64,000 bases of DNA from Hymenolepis diminuta (Eukaryota; Platyhelminthes; Cestoda; Cyclophyllidea; Hymenolepididae), in assembly GCA_900708905.1 (NCBI GenBank), contig CAADRB010000030.1, positions 952,915-1,016,914 on the forward strand, given 5' to 3'. Positions within the stretch are counted from its first letter, which is position 1; every line of letters starts with the position of its first letter. The position numbers were made by a program, and so were the translations under genes. Of the stretch, positions 1 through 12,022 are shown piece by piece. A model generated the notes under the pieces. That model was given only the letters and a program-made list of their open reading frames with translations, searched no databases and was not told the DNA's origin.

Positions 1-1538
1 AACAAAAAAAACTGTGTTTTCTTTGTTAGGCCCGGGACTTTTCAGCCCATGTGTAAGCATAGCAGAAATGAGATAGTTCCAAATTTTAAGTTAGTTGACC
101 TCGTTCATTCATGATGCAATTGGCGCCTCCTACGGCTAACTAGGATATCTACAGTATTAGGATGGTTAAAGTAGCTTAATTATCAGCCCCAATATACCCA
201 AAGTTGAAAAAGACGGACAATTTGTTGGACGTTTGATTACCACTGAATATTCAGCTTATGCGGCTCTGTTAACTTAAGATTTTAAACTAACTCATTTCTT
301 CTTGTTAAAACTAAAAGCTGCTAAAAAACCATGTGAGATTATTTTGACTTCTCAACTCTTGGAAGAAATAATGATTTGAGTTGACAGAACCCACCCTTCT
401 TGGTAAAAGAAATGGTCGATAAGTACTGCATTTGGTAGACAAGCATTTGCTCCATTGGAGAGGACGAATCGTGAAATTTGAATTTTGAGACGTGAACTGT
501 CCATTTACTAAAAATCAAATGAGGTAGGACTCTTTGTTACCTCAATTGTACCATTTTGATCTCCTCCCCCTTACCGTGTTAGACTTACTATCATTCTATG
601 CCAGTTGCTTCCACAATTAGTGTTAGTATGGGTAGTAACAATAGTACTACCGATTATTAATAAACAACTGAGATTGAAGTCGGCCATTGAGCCCGCTATG
701 TTTGACCTAGTAGATTTGATACACAATTGGATTTGCTTGTCGATTAGAGGACGCCATCAATTTAATGAACTGGATGATTTCTGATATTTCGGTATTAGAT
801 ATGTGTAATCAAATATTTTCTTTTAAATTTTCCATTTCAAGTTAGCTGCACTTCGTCCTGTCACTTACTGACCAATCATAATTTTTTGAAGTTCAAATAT
901 GTGGATTACTTTTGGCCTTTAATGGGTCTATATTAAATTATCCTCACTGAAAATGAGATAAAAGACCAAAGAATGATTTATTAAATCCCTTAAACTGAAA
1001 CAGTCCAAGAAAGAAAACATTGACTTACTACTACTTATAAAGTATGGTAGGTACAATTCTGACCATTAATTAGTTCATATGATCAACAAAAAGGATCAGT
1101 TAATGTCTGTATCACAAGTACAACTTGGACATAAATATGCGTAGCTTTAAGCATCGCAATTACAAGATAGGGAGAAAAGTACAATATGTCATTCTTGACT
1201 TTAAGTTGTAATTTTGTGCTTCTTCGTTCTTAACGTGAGAGGCTCATTTCTATTGGAAAATGGTTTTCATGACAATTTGGAAAAATTGCACTGATTTCCG
1301 TGAATGGAGACTTGAATTCTCTTGTTTCTTCATGGTCACATATTTAACGATCTACGTCTAAGTTGTCCGATGCCAGAAGAAAGCTAGCATTTGAAATTAC
1401 GCTTGTTTAAAGAATGGGTGGTTGCGTCGATCTCATCTCCATTTTAGTAAGGGTTTGATCGGTATAAACTAATATTTTCGGCTTTGAAACCAAATAAGAC
1501 CTTTTAACTAACGATATATTTTCCTTTATTTTAATCAG
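1..1538. other. Intron or upstream sequence of the YME1L-like gene
   Basis: No coding exon is recognised here. The following exon begins at a clean acceptor (pyrimidine-rich tract then cag, 1536-1538), so at least the distal part is intron of the YME1L-like gene. A copy of dispersed repeat family R1 occupies about 250-650. Upstream exons encoding the AAA ATPase core and the HEXXH protease site are not seen and should lie to the left of the window. Confidence 0.5.
250..650 (+). repeat. Dispersed repeat family R1, copy 1
   Basis: This stretch can be aligned by eye with 63640-64000, 40880-41240 and 20690-21110. Shared landmarks in order are a ggctctgttaactta-like start, an agacc(g/c)acccttctt-like core, a gaatcgtgaaatttgaatt block, a tttgatctcctccccct block and gttgcttccacaa. 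Copies differ by many substitutions and small indels, so this is an old family. I see no open reading frame and no clear terminal inverted repeats; it may be a SINE-like or other non-autonomous element. Confidence 0.6.
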
Positions 1539-1946
1539 CAAGCAACCGCTCTGGCGAGGCACTTTGTCTGCAGTTATGGAATGTCCAAAAGATTGGGGCC
1601 GCGTGTCTATAGACCCGACAGAGACGGAGAGCTAAGTCAAGCAACACGCGATCTCATAGACAAGGAAGTCGACGAAATTCTCAATAATTCTCTCACCCGT
1701 GCCCGTGAGACCCTTACAAAACATCGCAAGGAACTCCAACTCTTGGCAGAGGCCTTACTCTTCTATGAGACTCTGAGTTTGGATCAGATCAAAGAGCTCC
1801 TTGATGGGAAGATGACGATACCCAAAGGGCCCCGTCCTGTTGGCCAAGAACCCCAAATTCCATTATCGCCTGCCACTGATTCTTCCACACCCGGTCTGAC
1901 GAAACCACAGCCTGCAGCTTGTGAACATTGCGGTGATTTGTGGTAA
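1539..1946 (+). CDS. YME1L1: YME1-like mitochondrial AAA metalloprotease, C-terminal exon
   Basis: Partial gene: last exon, 135 codons, stop TAA at 1944-1946. It opens in phase 0 after a cag acceptor with QATALARHFVCSYGMS, the conserved helix of the M41 peptidase domain (FtsH, YME1, AFG3 families), followed by KRLGPRVY. The next helices (AEALLFYETLSLDQIKELLDG) match the C-terminal part of YME1L better than AFG3L2 or paraplegin. The family is an ATP-dependent zinc protease of the mitochondrial inner membrane, facing the intermembrane space, that degrades unassembled inner-membrane proteins. The final roughly 40 residues are a proline-rich extension ending CEHCGDLW that the core family lacks. 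The ATP-binding and HEXXH exons are outside the window. The ATG at 1581 inside this exon is internal, not a start. Confidence 0.85.
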   Translation, partial: QATALARHFVCSYGMSKRLGPRVYRPDRDGELSQATRDLIDKEVDEILNNSLTRARETLTKHRKELQLLAEALLFYETLSLDQIKELLDGKMTIPKGPRPVGQEPQIPLSPATDSSTPGLTKPQPAACEHCGDLW

Positions 1947-2379
1947 AGAAGACTCAGTAGATGAATGTACAAAGAACCATTTGTAATCGTGTGTAGTATT
2001 GTTATCATGAAACTTATGTGGATTGTGCTATAACAAAAAGATTCTGTTTCTTTTACACTTGGTGGTTTTGGATTTGCACGCTGGGAAGATTAGCGGCTTA
2101 AGAGTCTCCAATACAACCACATAGACAAACGACGCTATTATCCTTTTGTCTCATATTAAAATCATGTAAGCCGTTGAAATAGTTTGAGTAAATATTCAAA
2201 CGAATCAATCGGTCAACATGCATCTACACGGAGATCTGGGTGAAAAATTAAATTTAAATTGCCGATTAAGTAGAGTGTATAATCCAAGCGAAAAAATCTA
2301 TTTAGAGTATGTTATATTTAGAACATTAATAGAGAGAGTTCGTTCAAAGGTACAATTTTTATGCGGTTATATGGCTTTC

Positions 2380-2385
2380 AATAAA
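2380..2385 (+). terminator. Candidate polyadenylation signal for the YME1L-like gene
   Basis: AATAAA about 430 bases after the stop codon. It is the first canonical hexamer I noticed downstream on this strand. Distance and AT content make it only a candidate. Confidence 0.3.
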
Positions 2386-3518
2386 GTATTCATGTAGTGG
2401 AGGTCGAATTGAGGATGCCCTCCTTGAAAATGGGTTTCTACATTGCTGAAATTGAAGTTGAAGCTTCTTCTTGAGGAGTACTGTATCCGGATAAAGGTAC
2501 TTATTGAAGGTGAATAGACATATTTGCATTAGATGTTTTTTTCCTTTGGTTTGCGTTTTAATCAGCATTTCACAAATCGGTTTAAATTCCACTGAGAGCA
2601 CGAGGAAGCAGACATCCGACAAGAGTTATGATGGTTCCACCCTCATTTTAAAATTACAAAACCTATTTTACTCTCTTATTACGCACCAATTCTTTTACTT
2701 TATCAGAGTTTGATCGCTTCCCCACGATGAATAATGTATTTCGACCCTGACTTGAGTTATAGAATCCTAACATTTTCCTTCTTGAGAGGCTTCTAAATTA
2801 TTTGTAAATTTTATTTATACTCGATTAATTAGGTTGGCGGGATTAGTTGGGTGTATTTCAATACTCTAACTTAGCTTAACCAGGAATCAAATTATATATA
2901 TATTTTTTTAAAACGAGCATAGATACCTTTTTGTTTTAACGAAGGCAACCTTGACTTCAGTGCTGACAGCAGTAAACGTACTCTCGAAGCTAATTTATCT
3001 GTCACTTCTAGAATGTCATGAACACTAGATAATTCCACCTCTATACGCTCCTCTGATTTAATTCTTACATGAACTGAGGTACAGAGTACTAAAACGAGGA
3101 GAAGCTAAGCTGATTTAATTTATTTTTTGCCAGTTGCTTTTCTTAACTTACACACAGTTCAGCAATTCCGGAGGTGGGTATGGCGTCACCATCCAATCTT
3201 TTAAACTTGACCAATTTCTTCTATCATCAGGCGAATTTGAACTCGTTTTTGAAATCCAGGATTGTGAAAGCACAAATGGATATAGATCTTCCCTCTTGAT
3301 GGCCAATATTCACTGTTAAAACCATGACGTCACCTTCAACTGTGAAATATTTCAAAACACGAAGTTATACTAAATACAAATTTTTAGATTTAAAGAAATA
3401 ACTTAGCATCTGAATTTCTGTCAATAGACATAAGGCATCCACTTTTGATGGGTGGACTTTAAAAGTACATACCCTTTCTTGAAAATAAATAAAGCAAATT
3501 GAGGTAGAAGCATCAGCC

Positions 3519-3537
3519 AATAATAATAATAATAATA
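3519..3537. repeat. (AAT)n microsatellite
   Basis: About six tandem AAT/TAA units in the spacer downstream of NAGK. A similar run lies at 21078-21103 inside an R1 copy. Confidence 0.8.
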
Positions 3538-3698
3538 TTCTACGTCACCTACTATTTTATAACTATAAATGGAAAGATAATTTACCAAGTTTACAAAATA
3601 ATCAAATAGCAACTATAGAAATTTCATAAAAAAATAGAAAGTGTTAATATGAGAAAGGGAAAAGGGTAAGGAAGAAGACGCCGAGTTTGTTGAAGAAA

Positions 3699-6600
3699 TC
3701 AAGCTTGGAATACAGCTAGGAGTTTTTCTTGATGATTTCGTGGGTAGCTCTGTCCGAGTTTGACTTGAGCAGCTAGAAGAGCAGCACCGGTTGCTGCCAA
3801 AGATGTGAGTAGCATCAAATGAAGTGAAGAGACAATCTTCTTCTTGCGTATGTCTGGAACTACTCGATCGGCGAAACCTGCAACTTACAAATGACGTCAA
3901 TTCATTATTTAAATTGGTATTCAGGTGATCAGTTTCTGGCATTGTGATTAGCTCTCTGTGAGACACGACCAGATGAATATGATTGATCTCCCCTCTCTAT
4001 CTAAAAAGTTGTAATTAAGACGTGATCTGATCAGGACGTGTTTTCCCTGGGATCTTTTGGGCTTTTTGCATGTATTTCCCACCATGTTACATTTTTATTG
4101 ACTGCAAATGTGAAGATCTTTGAAAAGTGAGAGAGGCTGCCATTCATTTTTCATAAAGAAAAGTTTGAGTAGAAGTATGGAATTTAACTACTTTATTAAG
4201 TATTGTAGGTTATTCTGTTAATTTGGGTTAGCGATAATTAGTTCGAAAAACACTAAAACGAAAAGTCTTGAGCAAAGTCTGTATAAACCAGTAAAAATAA
4301 GAAATCGAGGTGGAAAAACCGTCGAAGCTTCAGTTTTCGGAAGTTGTATGCTCTCGATTCAATCTAAATCTTACGGCGACTGCAATGGTAAATACTTAAA
4401 GTTTTAAGAATGACATAAATATACCCTTGTACAGAGCAAATAGCTTAATCAAAACACATTCATGAATGACGTCTCTATTGTTTACAGATAAGAGGCGTTT
4501 TTAAAGTAGACTCCGTATTACGTACATGGGCATCGTGAATATTTTTATCGGTTGCTTCTTTCATTTCGTTACTTACAGTTTAGAAATATGTCTTCAGAAA
4601 AACCTTAAAGAAAAAAATACACCCGTCTTAGAATCTGTTCGGTAATTAAAGGAATGAGACGTACAGTACGGAATAAGACAAAGTGGTTAGAATACTCTCA
4701 AACGTGTAATTTCAAATTCAGGAAGTGAAAAAGTGCATTACGTTGTTGTGAGAAAATCAATAAATTTAGTTGACATGTACAGACTTGGCCACACTTATGA
4801 CGATAATGACTTGTTCATTTTATAAATGCGAGACGAGCCAATACATTATGAAAAATATATAACTTTAATTGTACCAAGTCAAGAGCTCTTGTTTAAGAAC
4901 ATAAAGCTCTACACTTTCCTTCAAGCGCTCAATAATTTAGCAAAGAATGAGGACCAACCTTTAGCTCTGAATTAGATTTCGACATATATTTTAGAAACGA
5001 TATGAGCTTAATTAAAAAGTTTCGTTTTTTGCAGTCGATACCTTTCGAAGGTCCTACAGTCCATAAAACGAGGGACACGATTCATTCCGCTGCTATAAAC
5101 CGTGTATGGATTCAATACAAAATGTGAGAATGATATGCATTTCTAAAAATTTAATCTGTGGGACATAAAGTTGTGTTATTCAAAGCTCCCATTTTGACTA
5201 AAATAGACAATATTAATAGTAAAATTATCCTAGTTTAATTGGAAATTTCCTGGCTATGCATTTAAACCGATATTTTATCCACATTTACAAGCGTTTAAAC
5301 TCTTTACACTGAGTTATCTCACAAAAAAGTTGTTTTCCTTAAGCAAAACACATACAATGCTAAGATTTCAATCTGAATATTATAACTAACCTTGCTCAAG
5401 GAGATCCCAACTATTGAATACTCCACCTCTGCATACTACGCTAACACCTTCAGGCCTCATACGCCATTCCTGAAATAGTGAAAAATCTGAGAATACTAAA
5501 ATTACATTTATATATTTAAAAATACCCAAATGTAACTAGAAACAATGACCAATCAAATGGGCAAATCTTTCAAGAGATTTGCATTGACATTTTGTAATCT
5601 GACAATTTATACTTTAAATGTGATTTCCCTAAAATGATAAATGTTAATTCTTTAGTTGTTTAACATTATCAAATCTTTACTCTTGCTCAACACACCAAAC
5701 TAAATTGAATAAAACCGACTGGCCTAGTCTAGAACGGTTCTCTGATGGAAATCTGGGTGAATAAAATCGTGCTTACCTTCTCTTCTATTGTTTTGGGAAT
5801 AGTGAAAATTGTCGTAAGTGGAGGATTTAACCATCTTTATTTGTCATTTAATTGAGATTTGCTCTTTACATATAGGAAAAGCAAGGTTTTTGTCTTGTAA
5901 CGTTGTGTTCACTTCCTTGGACCTCAATTATCCCAGCAGATGAAGATTTAACGGTCGGAAATCACTTCTGAATTAATTCACAAACCTTATTTGCAGATAA
6001 TGGAAAAATCCTTTAGTCATTCTCCGAGTGAGAAGTTTCCCACTTGTAAATATTAATTGAAATTCAATTATGACACATTTTAAAAAATGAGAATATATAT
6101 CAGTTAATCATTTAATTGACTAAATAAGAAGGCAACTTCAAGCATATTTCAAGTTCTGTAAAATATGACGAAGCAATATATATTTGAACTTACGGGATCA
6201 GCTTTTCGGAGGACAGCCATTACATGTGCTCCCAAGAGGAAACCAGCTTTGTAGAAAAGATGTTGAGACAGAGAATCTCCGGTTCGGGCCACTATACAAT
6301 GAAAACAGAAATTATACCAGACTTAGCGACGAATTCCAGACACTCAGAGGATAAAACCTACGTTCAGCAAGCTTCTTGCAAAGTCCAGCATAATAGCCCT
6401 TATCAAAATTATGATAATGGGGTGTCAAAATATCTGCATTCTTTTTCAAACCGAAGTAGTCGAAGATAACCCTCTTGATAGCAGAGGTGTCATAGGAGGT
6501 CATTTCGAGCCCTTCATCATTGTCCAAATAAGTTTTTATTGCTCGGTGCGCAATCCAGAATGCTGAAGATTCAAAGGGACAAGAAATGAGAATCCGATAT

Positions 6601-7809
6601 AAATACTAAAAAAACTATTAGCATAAGATGTGTTGCCCATAACTGTCCTATATTGCGGACTGTTACTGGAAGAGGTCGGCGTTTAATGATCAATATTACC
6701 CTTATGGTACCTTTGTTATGTGTTAATTCAAACTGATTCCTCGGTCTATTTTGTTACCTTGAGTAATTAGTGACCGCACAAGAAGTTTTGTTTCCCTCCC
6801 AAAAGATTAAACGCTTAAAGCGAATTCACGTTTCATAACTAATACGAATCAATTCCTTTCTGACTTCCTAGCAATCTTGCTACTGTTAATACCACTGCTA
6901 TTGGGCCAACTGGAGTAGTGAGCAAAGTTTATAGAACCTAAACTTACCGGAACCTTCATCTCCAAGCATATATCCATGGCCTCCAACACCATCAGATGAA
7001 AGATCCTCACGAATAAGTTTGCAATTTGAACCCGTTCCGGAAATAAGAACAATACCACCTTGTTGAAATCAGAACAGAGCAGAAGGATTTGTTAAACATA
7101 TATTGGAAGCTTAATAAGCAAATGAGCAGAAACAAATTAACCCTTATCTGTTGCCGTAAAAATGGTTCCATGACAGTCATTACAGACGTAAATGTACTTT
7201 GCAATTTCGGGTCTAACTCGACGAATTTCATTCTCAAAATCACGAGCATTTTCAGTTGAATCAATACCACTTAGAGCGAGACCCTAAAAGTATGGAAAGC
7301 ATGCAAGTATTAGACAACATCGGCTGCACGCCAATTTAGTAATCGTGAAAATACTTAAGAATTTAACACATTCGAGAATAGATAAATGTTTACCATTGCC
7401 GTAAATGTAGTATTTAACGGCAAATTCGCTTTTTTCAATGCCTCTTCCACTAATGCGATGACTCGAGAAACAGCCTTCGTAAGTCCTATTATCTAAAAAT
7501 GATAAATTAGTTATTAATATTATGACGACCACCTACTTTATTAAAACACCTAAATCCTTACCCATTGGTTTAAGTGAGGACCTCTTACTATAGAACATTC
7601 TTCTGCGTCATGAGATAGGATAACTAATTCCGACGCGGATGCGCCTCTAAAATATAAAACACAGAATCAATACGAAATCCAATGACAAACACAAGAAGTA
7701 GGACGGTAAATTTGTGCTTTCAAATTGATAAAAAGAATAAGTATCTGAAAGTCTAAAATACAAATAATGACAATACTCACCCTTCTATACCACACAGGTA
7801 ACCTCTCAT
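3699..7809 (-). CDS. NAGK: N-acetyl-D-glucosamine kinase, complete, nine exons
   Basis: Phosphorylates GlcNAc with ATP to GlcNAc-6-phosphate for salvage of amino sugars; cytosolic. Exons on the minus strand, in order: 7809-7781, 7646-7562, 7492-7394, 7283-7142, 7058-6948, 6562-6362, 6291-6194, 5469-5391, 3877-3699. They sum to 1023 nt, 340 aa, against 344 in human. All introns begin GT and end AG, though three donors are weak (GTTAAT, GTAGGT, GTTAG). Motifs in order: N-terminal phosphate loop GIEGGASASE (usual GGGT is GGAS here); VCNDCHGT, holding the likely catalytic Asp; SGTGSNC, the second phosphate motif; [21 protein letters not shown]-type adenosine-side motif [14 protein letters not shown]-terminal [12 protein letters not shown]. 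The first exon is only 29 nt and ends inside the phosphate loop. The long last intron (5390-3878) holds nothing I recognise. Start ATG at 7809 is fixed by the phosphate loop 7 residues later. Confidence 0.93.
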
Positions 7810-9699
7810 ACGCCTTTAATTATGGCACAAATGGAAAAATGACCATGCCAATATGAATTGAATTTCCTTAAATAAACATTCCAGACTGAACATTTGCGCG
7901 ATTTGTTATTATTTTATCCAACTGAGATAAAAAATTTGTTTGAATTTTAAGTCGTATTTCATTTTAGATAGTAATATCTTAAAAAATATTCAAATAATTA
8001 TATTTTTATTTGTTAATTGCATGCCACTTAGGATAAAAATCAGAACGTCATCCAGTGTGTACCAGAAGGAAATTTTAAAAATATCCTCTAATGTAAGTAT
8101 TAACAGATGCCTAGTTCAGGTACACAGAAATCAGTGAAGAATTTTATAAAAAATCGTGATTCACAACAATAGATCGCCACTAAGTGAATATAATAGAGCA
8201 TTGAGGCTGGAAACGGATTATATGAGCCCAATACTACATCAGCATCAAATATTCTCTTTAAGAAATTATGTGAGCGAAAATACTCGGACCATATTAACAG
8301 ATAGGTTTCTTATTTTTCGTTTATTGTTCTTGTTTTTTCCTTTTTCATATCAACCTCAAAGCCCTTGATCGATCGTATAGTTTATTTTAAAAAATTAAGG
8401 TAGGGAAAAAGGAATTGCGATTTTTTATCTGCACGGTACAATCTGAATCCGGGTTGAAGTGAACTATTACACTAATGAAGATATCACCCGTTTTTTTCGT
8501 GGAGGACAAAGCCTCATTAAATTTCCCTCATATTAGAAATATTTCATTCAGATCAGTAGAAAAATTTTCATTCAGAATGCACCATAATGAATAAAGTCGA
8601 TATACACTAACGCAATAGATTTTGATCAAGTAGGAATTTCGAATTCTGAAACAGCAATTTTGGATGGTACTAAATAAGTAATAGAGAAGTTTAATTAAAT
8701 CATAATACATTTACCTAGTCCATTGTAAAAAAAACGTCTCATCATCAAAGGAATTTGGTGTAAGGATATATAGGTTACAAAAATACATTTACTTGAGTAA
8801 GTGGAAAAATACATTTCGGGGGTTTCAATCTTAAAACCAGGATTTTGCTTAGTCCTAGTCGTGTTAGGGCCTATTTGTTTATTTAATTAAATAACGTTGA
8901 TCGGAGGCGGAGAGATGGAACAGGTGAAGTATCTCTTTTCTCTTAATCAGTTCGGAGGTTGCTGGAAATGATATTTCAGTTTATTGATATAAATATTCAT
9001 TGTATGTTAAACAATATATCATTTTAGGTCGGTCATGTTCAGTCGTCGATAGCTCTGCATAATGACAAGCAGCTCCGCGAATTTCTGTATGTATACCAGA
9101 TGCTTTTGTCAGCGTCTCATTTTTTTGATCGCTAGATGTTGACTGAAATAAACTATTTTAAACCTAATTTCATTTATTTTACAATCGAGAATTTGTGAAA
9201 GGAAGTTGCATCTGATTTGATCAAACCAAAAACGTAGGGTAGGTTGTAGAGCTACAGAGTAGTTTACCGATGTAGATCAGCCGGATACTTTCACTTAATG
9301 TATATGGAACTGGAGGATTCCGGCAGACCTCATTCAAGCTCACCCACCATACCACTAAACAAATTGAACAAAGTACTGTCTGCGGAAACTTTTACTCTAA
9401 AAAATTAATATGTATTTATTTGATTCTATCCGTTACGATTGCATATCTTTCCCACTACAATATCACTATAGACAGATCTTACATAACAGTAGTAATAAAT
9501 GTGAAATTAAAAAAATTTAAAAGTAGTAAATAGATTAAGAAATAAGTGACCTTAAAAGGTTAATCATTTATTATAAATAAAGTATCAATCACAGTTCAGT
9601 CCTCTGTTAAAACTATTCACTTTTATTAAATTTTAACCTAGGGTCAGATTGGCTTCTATTTTAATGAGCGTTCCCGCATCATTCCAATTGTATTCGAGA
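7810..9699. other. Divergent intergenic region between NAGK and the first LAMP-like gene
   Basis: The two flanking genes are transcribed away from each other, so both promoters should lie here. No exon supported; AT-rich throughout. I could not identify a specific TATA or initiator element with confidence. Confidence 0.5.
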
Positions 9700-10662
9700 A
9701 TGTCTAACGTGCGTTCTGTGTGCGGGTTTTTTCTTCTCGGTAAGTTTAATACATTTTAAAAGTATCACATTTTGCTAATAGGATGATTTTACATTGAGGT
9801 ATATTCAAACTATTAAGTAATAATTTTTCATTATATATGTGAAACTGTTAGGTATATTTATAAAATTTGTCAATCTCTGAAAAATCTTTGCTCTAGAAAT
9901 TGAGGTAGAAAGCAAATTACGTAAAGGCTTAAAATTATTACCGGTTTTACAAAATTCTCATATTAATTATGTTTACTTGCATGATATTTGCTTCTTATTT
10001 TGTATATTCCTAGGATTTTGTATTACCGTATATGCTATTGATTTTACTCAAGTTGAAATAAATCAGGCACCATACGTAATAGGAAATTTCAGTCTAAAAT
10101 TCAACTTGGACGGTGTAAGTAAATAATTTTATCATAAATTTTGAAATGCAGGAGGAGAAACCAATCGCATTCTCTAGTGTTCAAGTTAACAATGCAAATA
10201 AGACAGAATTTGAACTAATATTATCAGGTTCTGAATGGATCTTAAACCTAACTTTCACCAAGTGTCGTGAGAATACTTCCTTCGTTATTCGTAATGTGAA
10301 AATAACAAATGGAAATGAGACATTTATGGCTGACTCCTCTCCCAAATTCATGACAGCATTAACAAAAAAGTTCGTTTGTTCCTCCATGATTGAAATTCCA
10401 ATGGGAAATAATACCATTCTCTACATGATTAATACAACATTGCAAGCATTTAATATGGACCCGACTGGTAAATTAGTTGCAATATGTTTAACTTATACTC
10501 TTAGATAAGTTGGAGCTCTGTCCGAGAGATATGAAAATTGATTTTCCAATTACCAAAATAACTGGTGCCGCTGTAGGATTGATCGTTGGAGGTTTAATTA
10601 CAACTGTGACTGGTATGGCAGTTCGAAAACGAATTTTCCAAAAAAAGGAGACTTCCTCGTAA
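9700..10662 (+). CDS. LAMP-family type I lysosomal membrane protein, short form, complete
   Basis: Exons 9700-9739, 10014-10114, 10152-10467, 10505-10662 give 615 nt, 204 aa with TAA at 10660. All introns are GT-AG; the last is only 37 bp (10468-10504). The N terminus is a signal peptide spanning the first splice junction (MSNVRSVCGFFLLGFCITVYA). The luminal part carries several N-glycosylation sequons and a Cys pattern KC, FVC, ELC. The diagnostic LAMP membrane-proximal motif is present as TLQAFN, then LCPRD, then a single membrane helix (GAAVGLIVGGLITTVTG) and a short basic tail RKRIFQKKETSS. Vertebrate LAMPs end in GYxxΦ for lysosomal sorting; here the tail has no tyrosine motif, so targeting may differ. 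Only one luminal LAMP domain, against two in human LAMP1 and LAMP2. Paralogue of the next gene downstream. Confidence 0.82.
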
Positions 10663-10851
10663 AATCATCTCTATATCAAATTTATATCGATTCCTCATTG
10701 CGATTTGCTTTTCTTCCCTGAAATAGTCCCCCTAGCTATTATTTTTATTTCTCCCTTTCGATTTCTTTGCTTATTTTGCATCCGTTTGAAATATATACAC
10801 TATGTGACATTTTCTTAACCGTTGGGTTTGTTAGATTTTAATGCATTTCTA

Positions 10852-10857
10852 ATTAAA
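10852..10857 (+). terminator. Candidate variant polyadenylation signal (ATTAAA)
   Basis: ATTAAA about 190 bases downstream of the short LAMP-like gene stop codon. Plausible by position only. Confidence 0.3.
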
Positions 10858-11800
10858 CTGGAGATATTTTTAAAATTTTTTCATCCAAAACAGTATTAAT
10901 AATATTTTCATTGCTTCTTAGATTTATCCCAATCGATATTTTTATAATATCCATGCTAACACTCTATACGCAGTGTATAATATTCCATGATGAACATTCT
11001 GTGGTTATAAAACGAACAACCTTAAATGTAATTACTCGATGGTTTAATACTGTTCGTATTAGGAATTTGAACGACATGAAAGTAATTGTTTAGAGAATTA
11101 ATCGCTTGCTTAATTGATCATGACCTTTTAATAATTGACAAGACATCTGTTTTTTTCAGAAACATAGAACCCACTTCAAGGCACTATTGTAGACACTATT
11201 TAATGTAGCATACCAAAGTTGCAATTTAAATTCCAAAATTCTCCTTAGAAACTTGAATGCTGATTTTATAAATTATAACATTGAAAGGTGTCTGACACTA
11301 TATTGAATTAACTGAGCTACATTTTTATGTAATGTACACATCTGACGAGCTGAAGGTTACAAAATCGGTCCCCCTAATAAACTGGATTAATCTCATGATT
11401 GCCTTCATTTCTGCACGTGTAATTCATTCCTCTGTCCATCTTAGCGTTATTCCCATTCAAGTCAATCCAGTCAAATTTCCCGTAGGCAAACTGTCAAATT
11501 TCTTGAGGAGCTTACATGCAGTCATTCTGAACAGTTGGGATAATTCCATTTATTAAATCAAAGCATGTTATTCAGCAAATCCTCGTTGGTATTGGTTAAA
11601 TTTTTGTTTTATTAAATTTCGCAGTGCTATACTTTGTTTTAATATCGCAAGACAATTAAAAAATTCCAATTTAAAGTTGTTTGTTTGTCTGTTATAGCTA
11701 CGTTAATTTTTTGTTCGTTTGCGAATATTCATAACTGAGGGAAGTAAACAAGTTACCAAACATGAATACCCACCTCAAGAGGATGCTAGCAAAACAGTAA

Positions 11801-12022
11801 GGCGCGATAAAGCCAACTGTACGTGATCTTTTCGAAAAAAGGAAACAGTGCTCTTGCACTATGGATGAGATTACTATTCATCAGGTGCAACGATCAGCAA
11901 TGGCTTCTGTTGTCCAGTTTCCAATTGCTTTAAGACTTTACATAGAAGAGCGTTTAAAGCGCAATGTATCAAACACCATTTGCAGTGTTGACATTAGAGT
12001 CGATGCAAGTCTACCTAAATAA
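11801..12022 (+). other. Unrecognised coding-like open frame, 73 codons
   Basis: Open between a TAA at 11798 and a TAA at 12020; an ATG at 11861 would give 53 residues. The translation is rich in charged residues and Val/Ile, poor in the Phe/Asn/Lys runs that AT-rich noncoding frames give, and local GC is higher than the flanks. Segments include KPTVRDLFEKRKQ and LRLYIEERLKRN. I recognise no family. It could be a single exon, a remnant of a mobile element, or chance. Confidence 0.2.

Larger units (their letters stand above)
1947..3698. other. Spacer between the YME1L-like and NAGK genes
   Basis: Convergent 3' ends flank this stretch. No supported exon. It holds a short AAT-type microsatellite at 3519-3537. 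Open frames present are short, start at non-ATG codons or have AT-driven composition, and were not called. Confidence 0.5.

Noticed and set aside
1581..1946. ATG at 1581 as the start of a small independent gene
   Set aside because: The conserved AT-x-LAR peptidase helix precedes it in frame from 1539 after a good acceptor, so the Met is internal.
1539..1946. AFG3L2/paraplegin identity for the first gene
   Set aside because: The C-terminal EALLFYETL segment and its spacing fit YME1L better; full certainty needs the upstream exons.
3613..3966. Minus-strand 117-codon serine-rich open frame
   Set aside because: Out-of-frame shadow of the last NAGK exon (3877-3699); the correct frame matches the NAGK C terminus and splices in phase.
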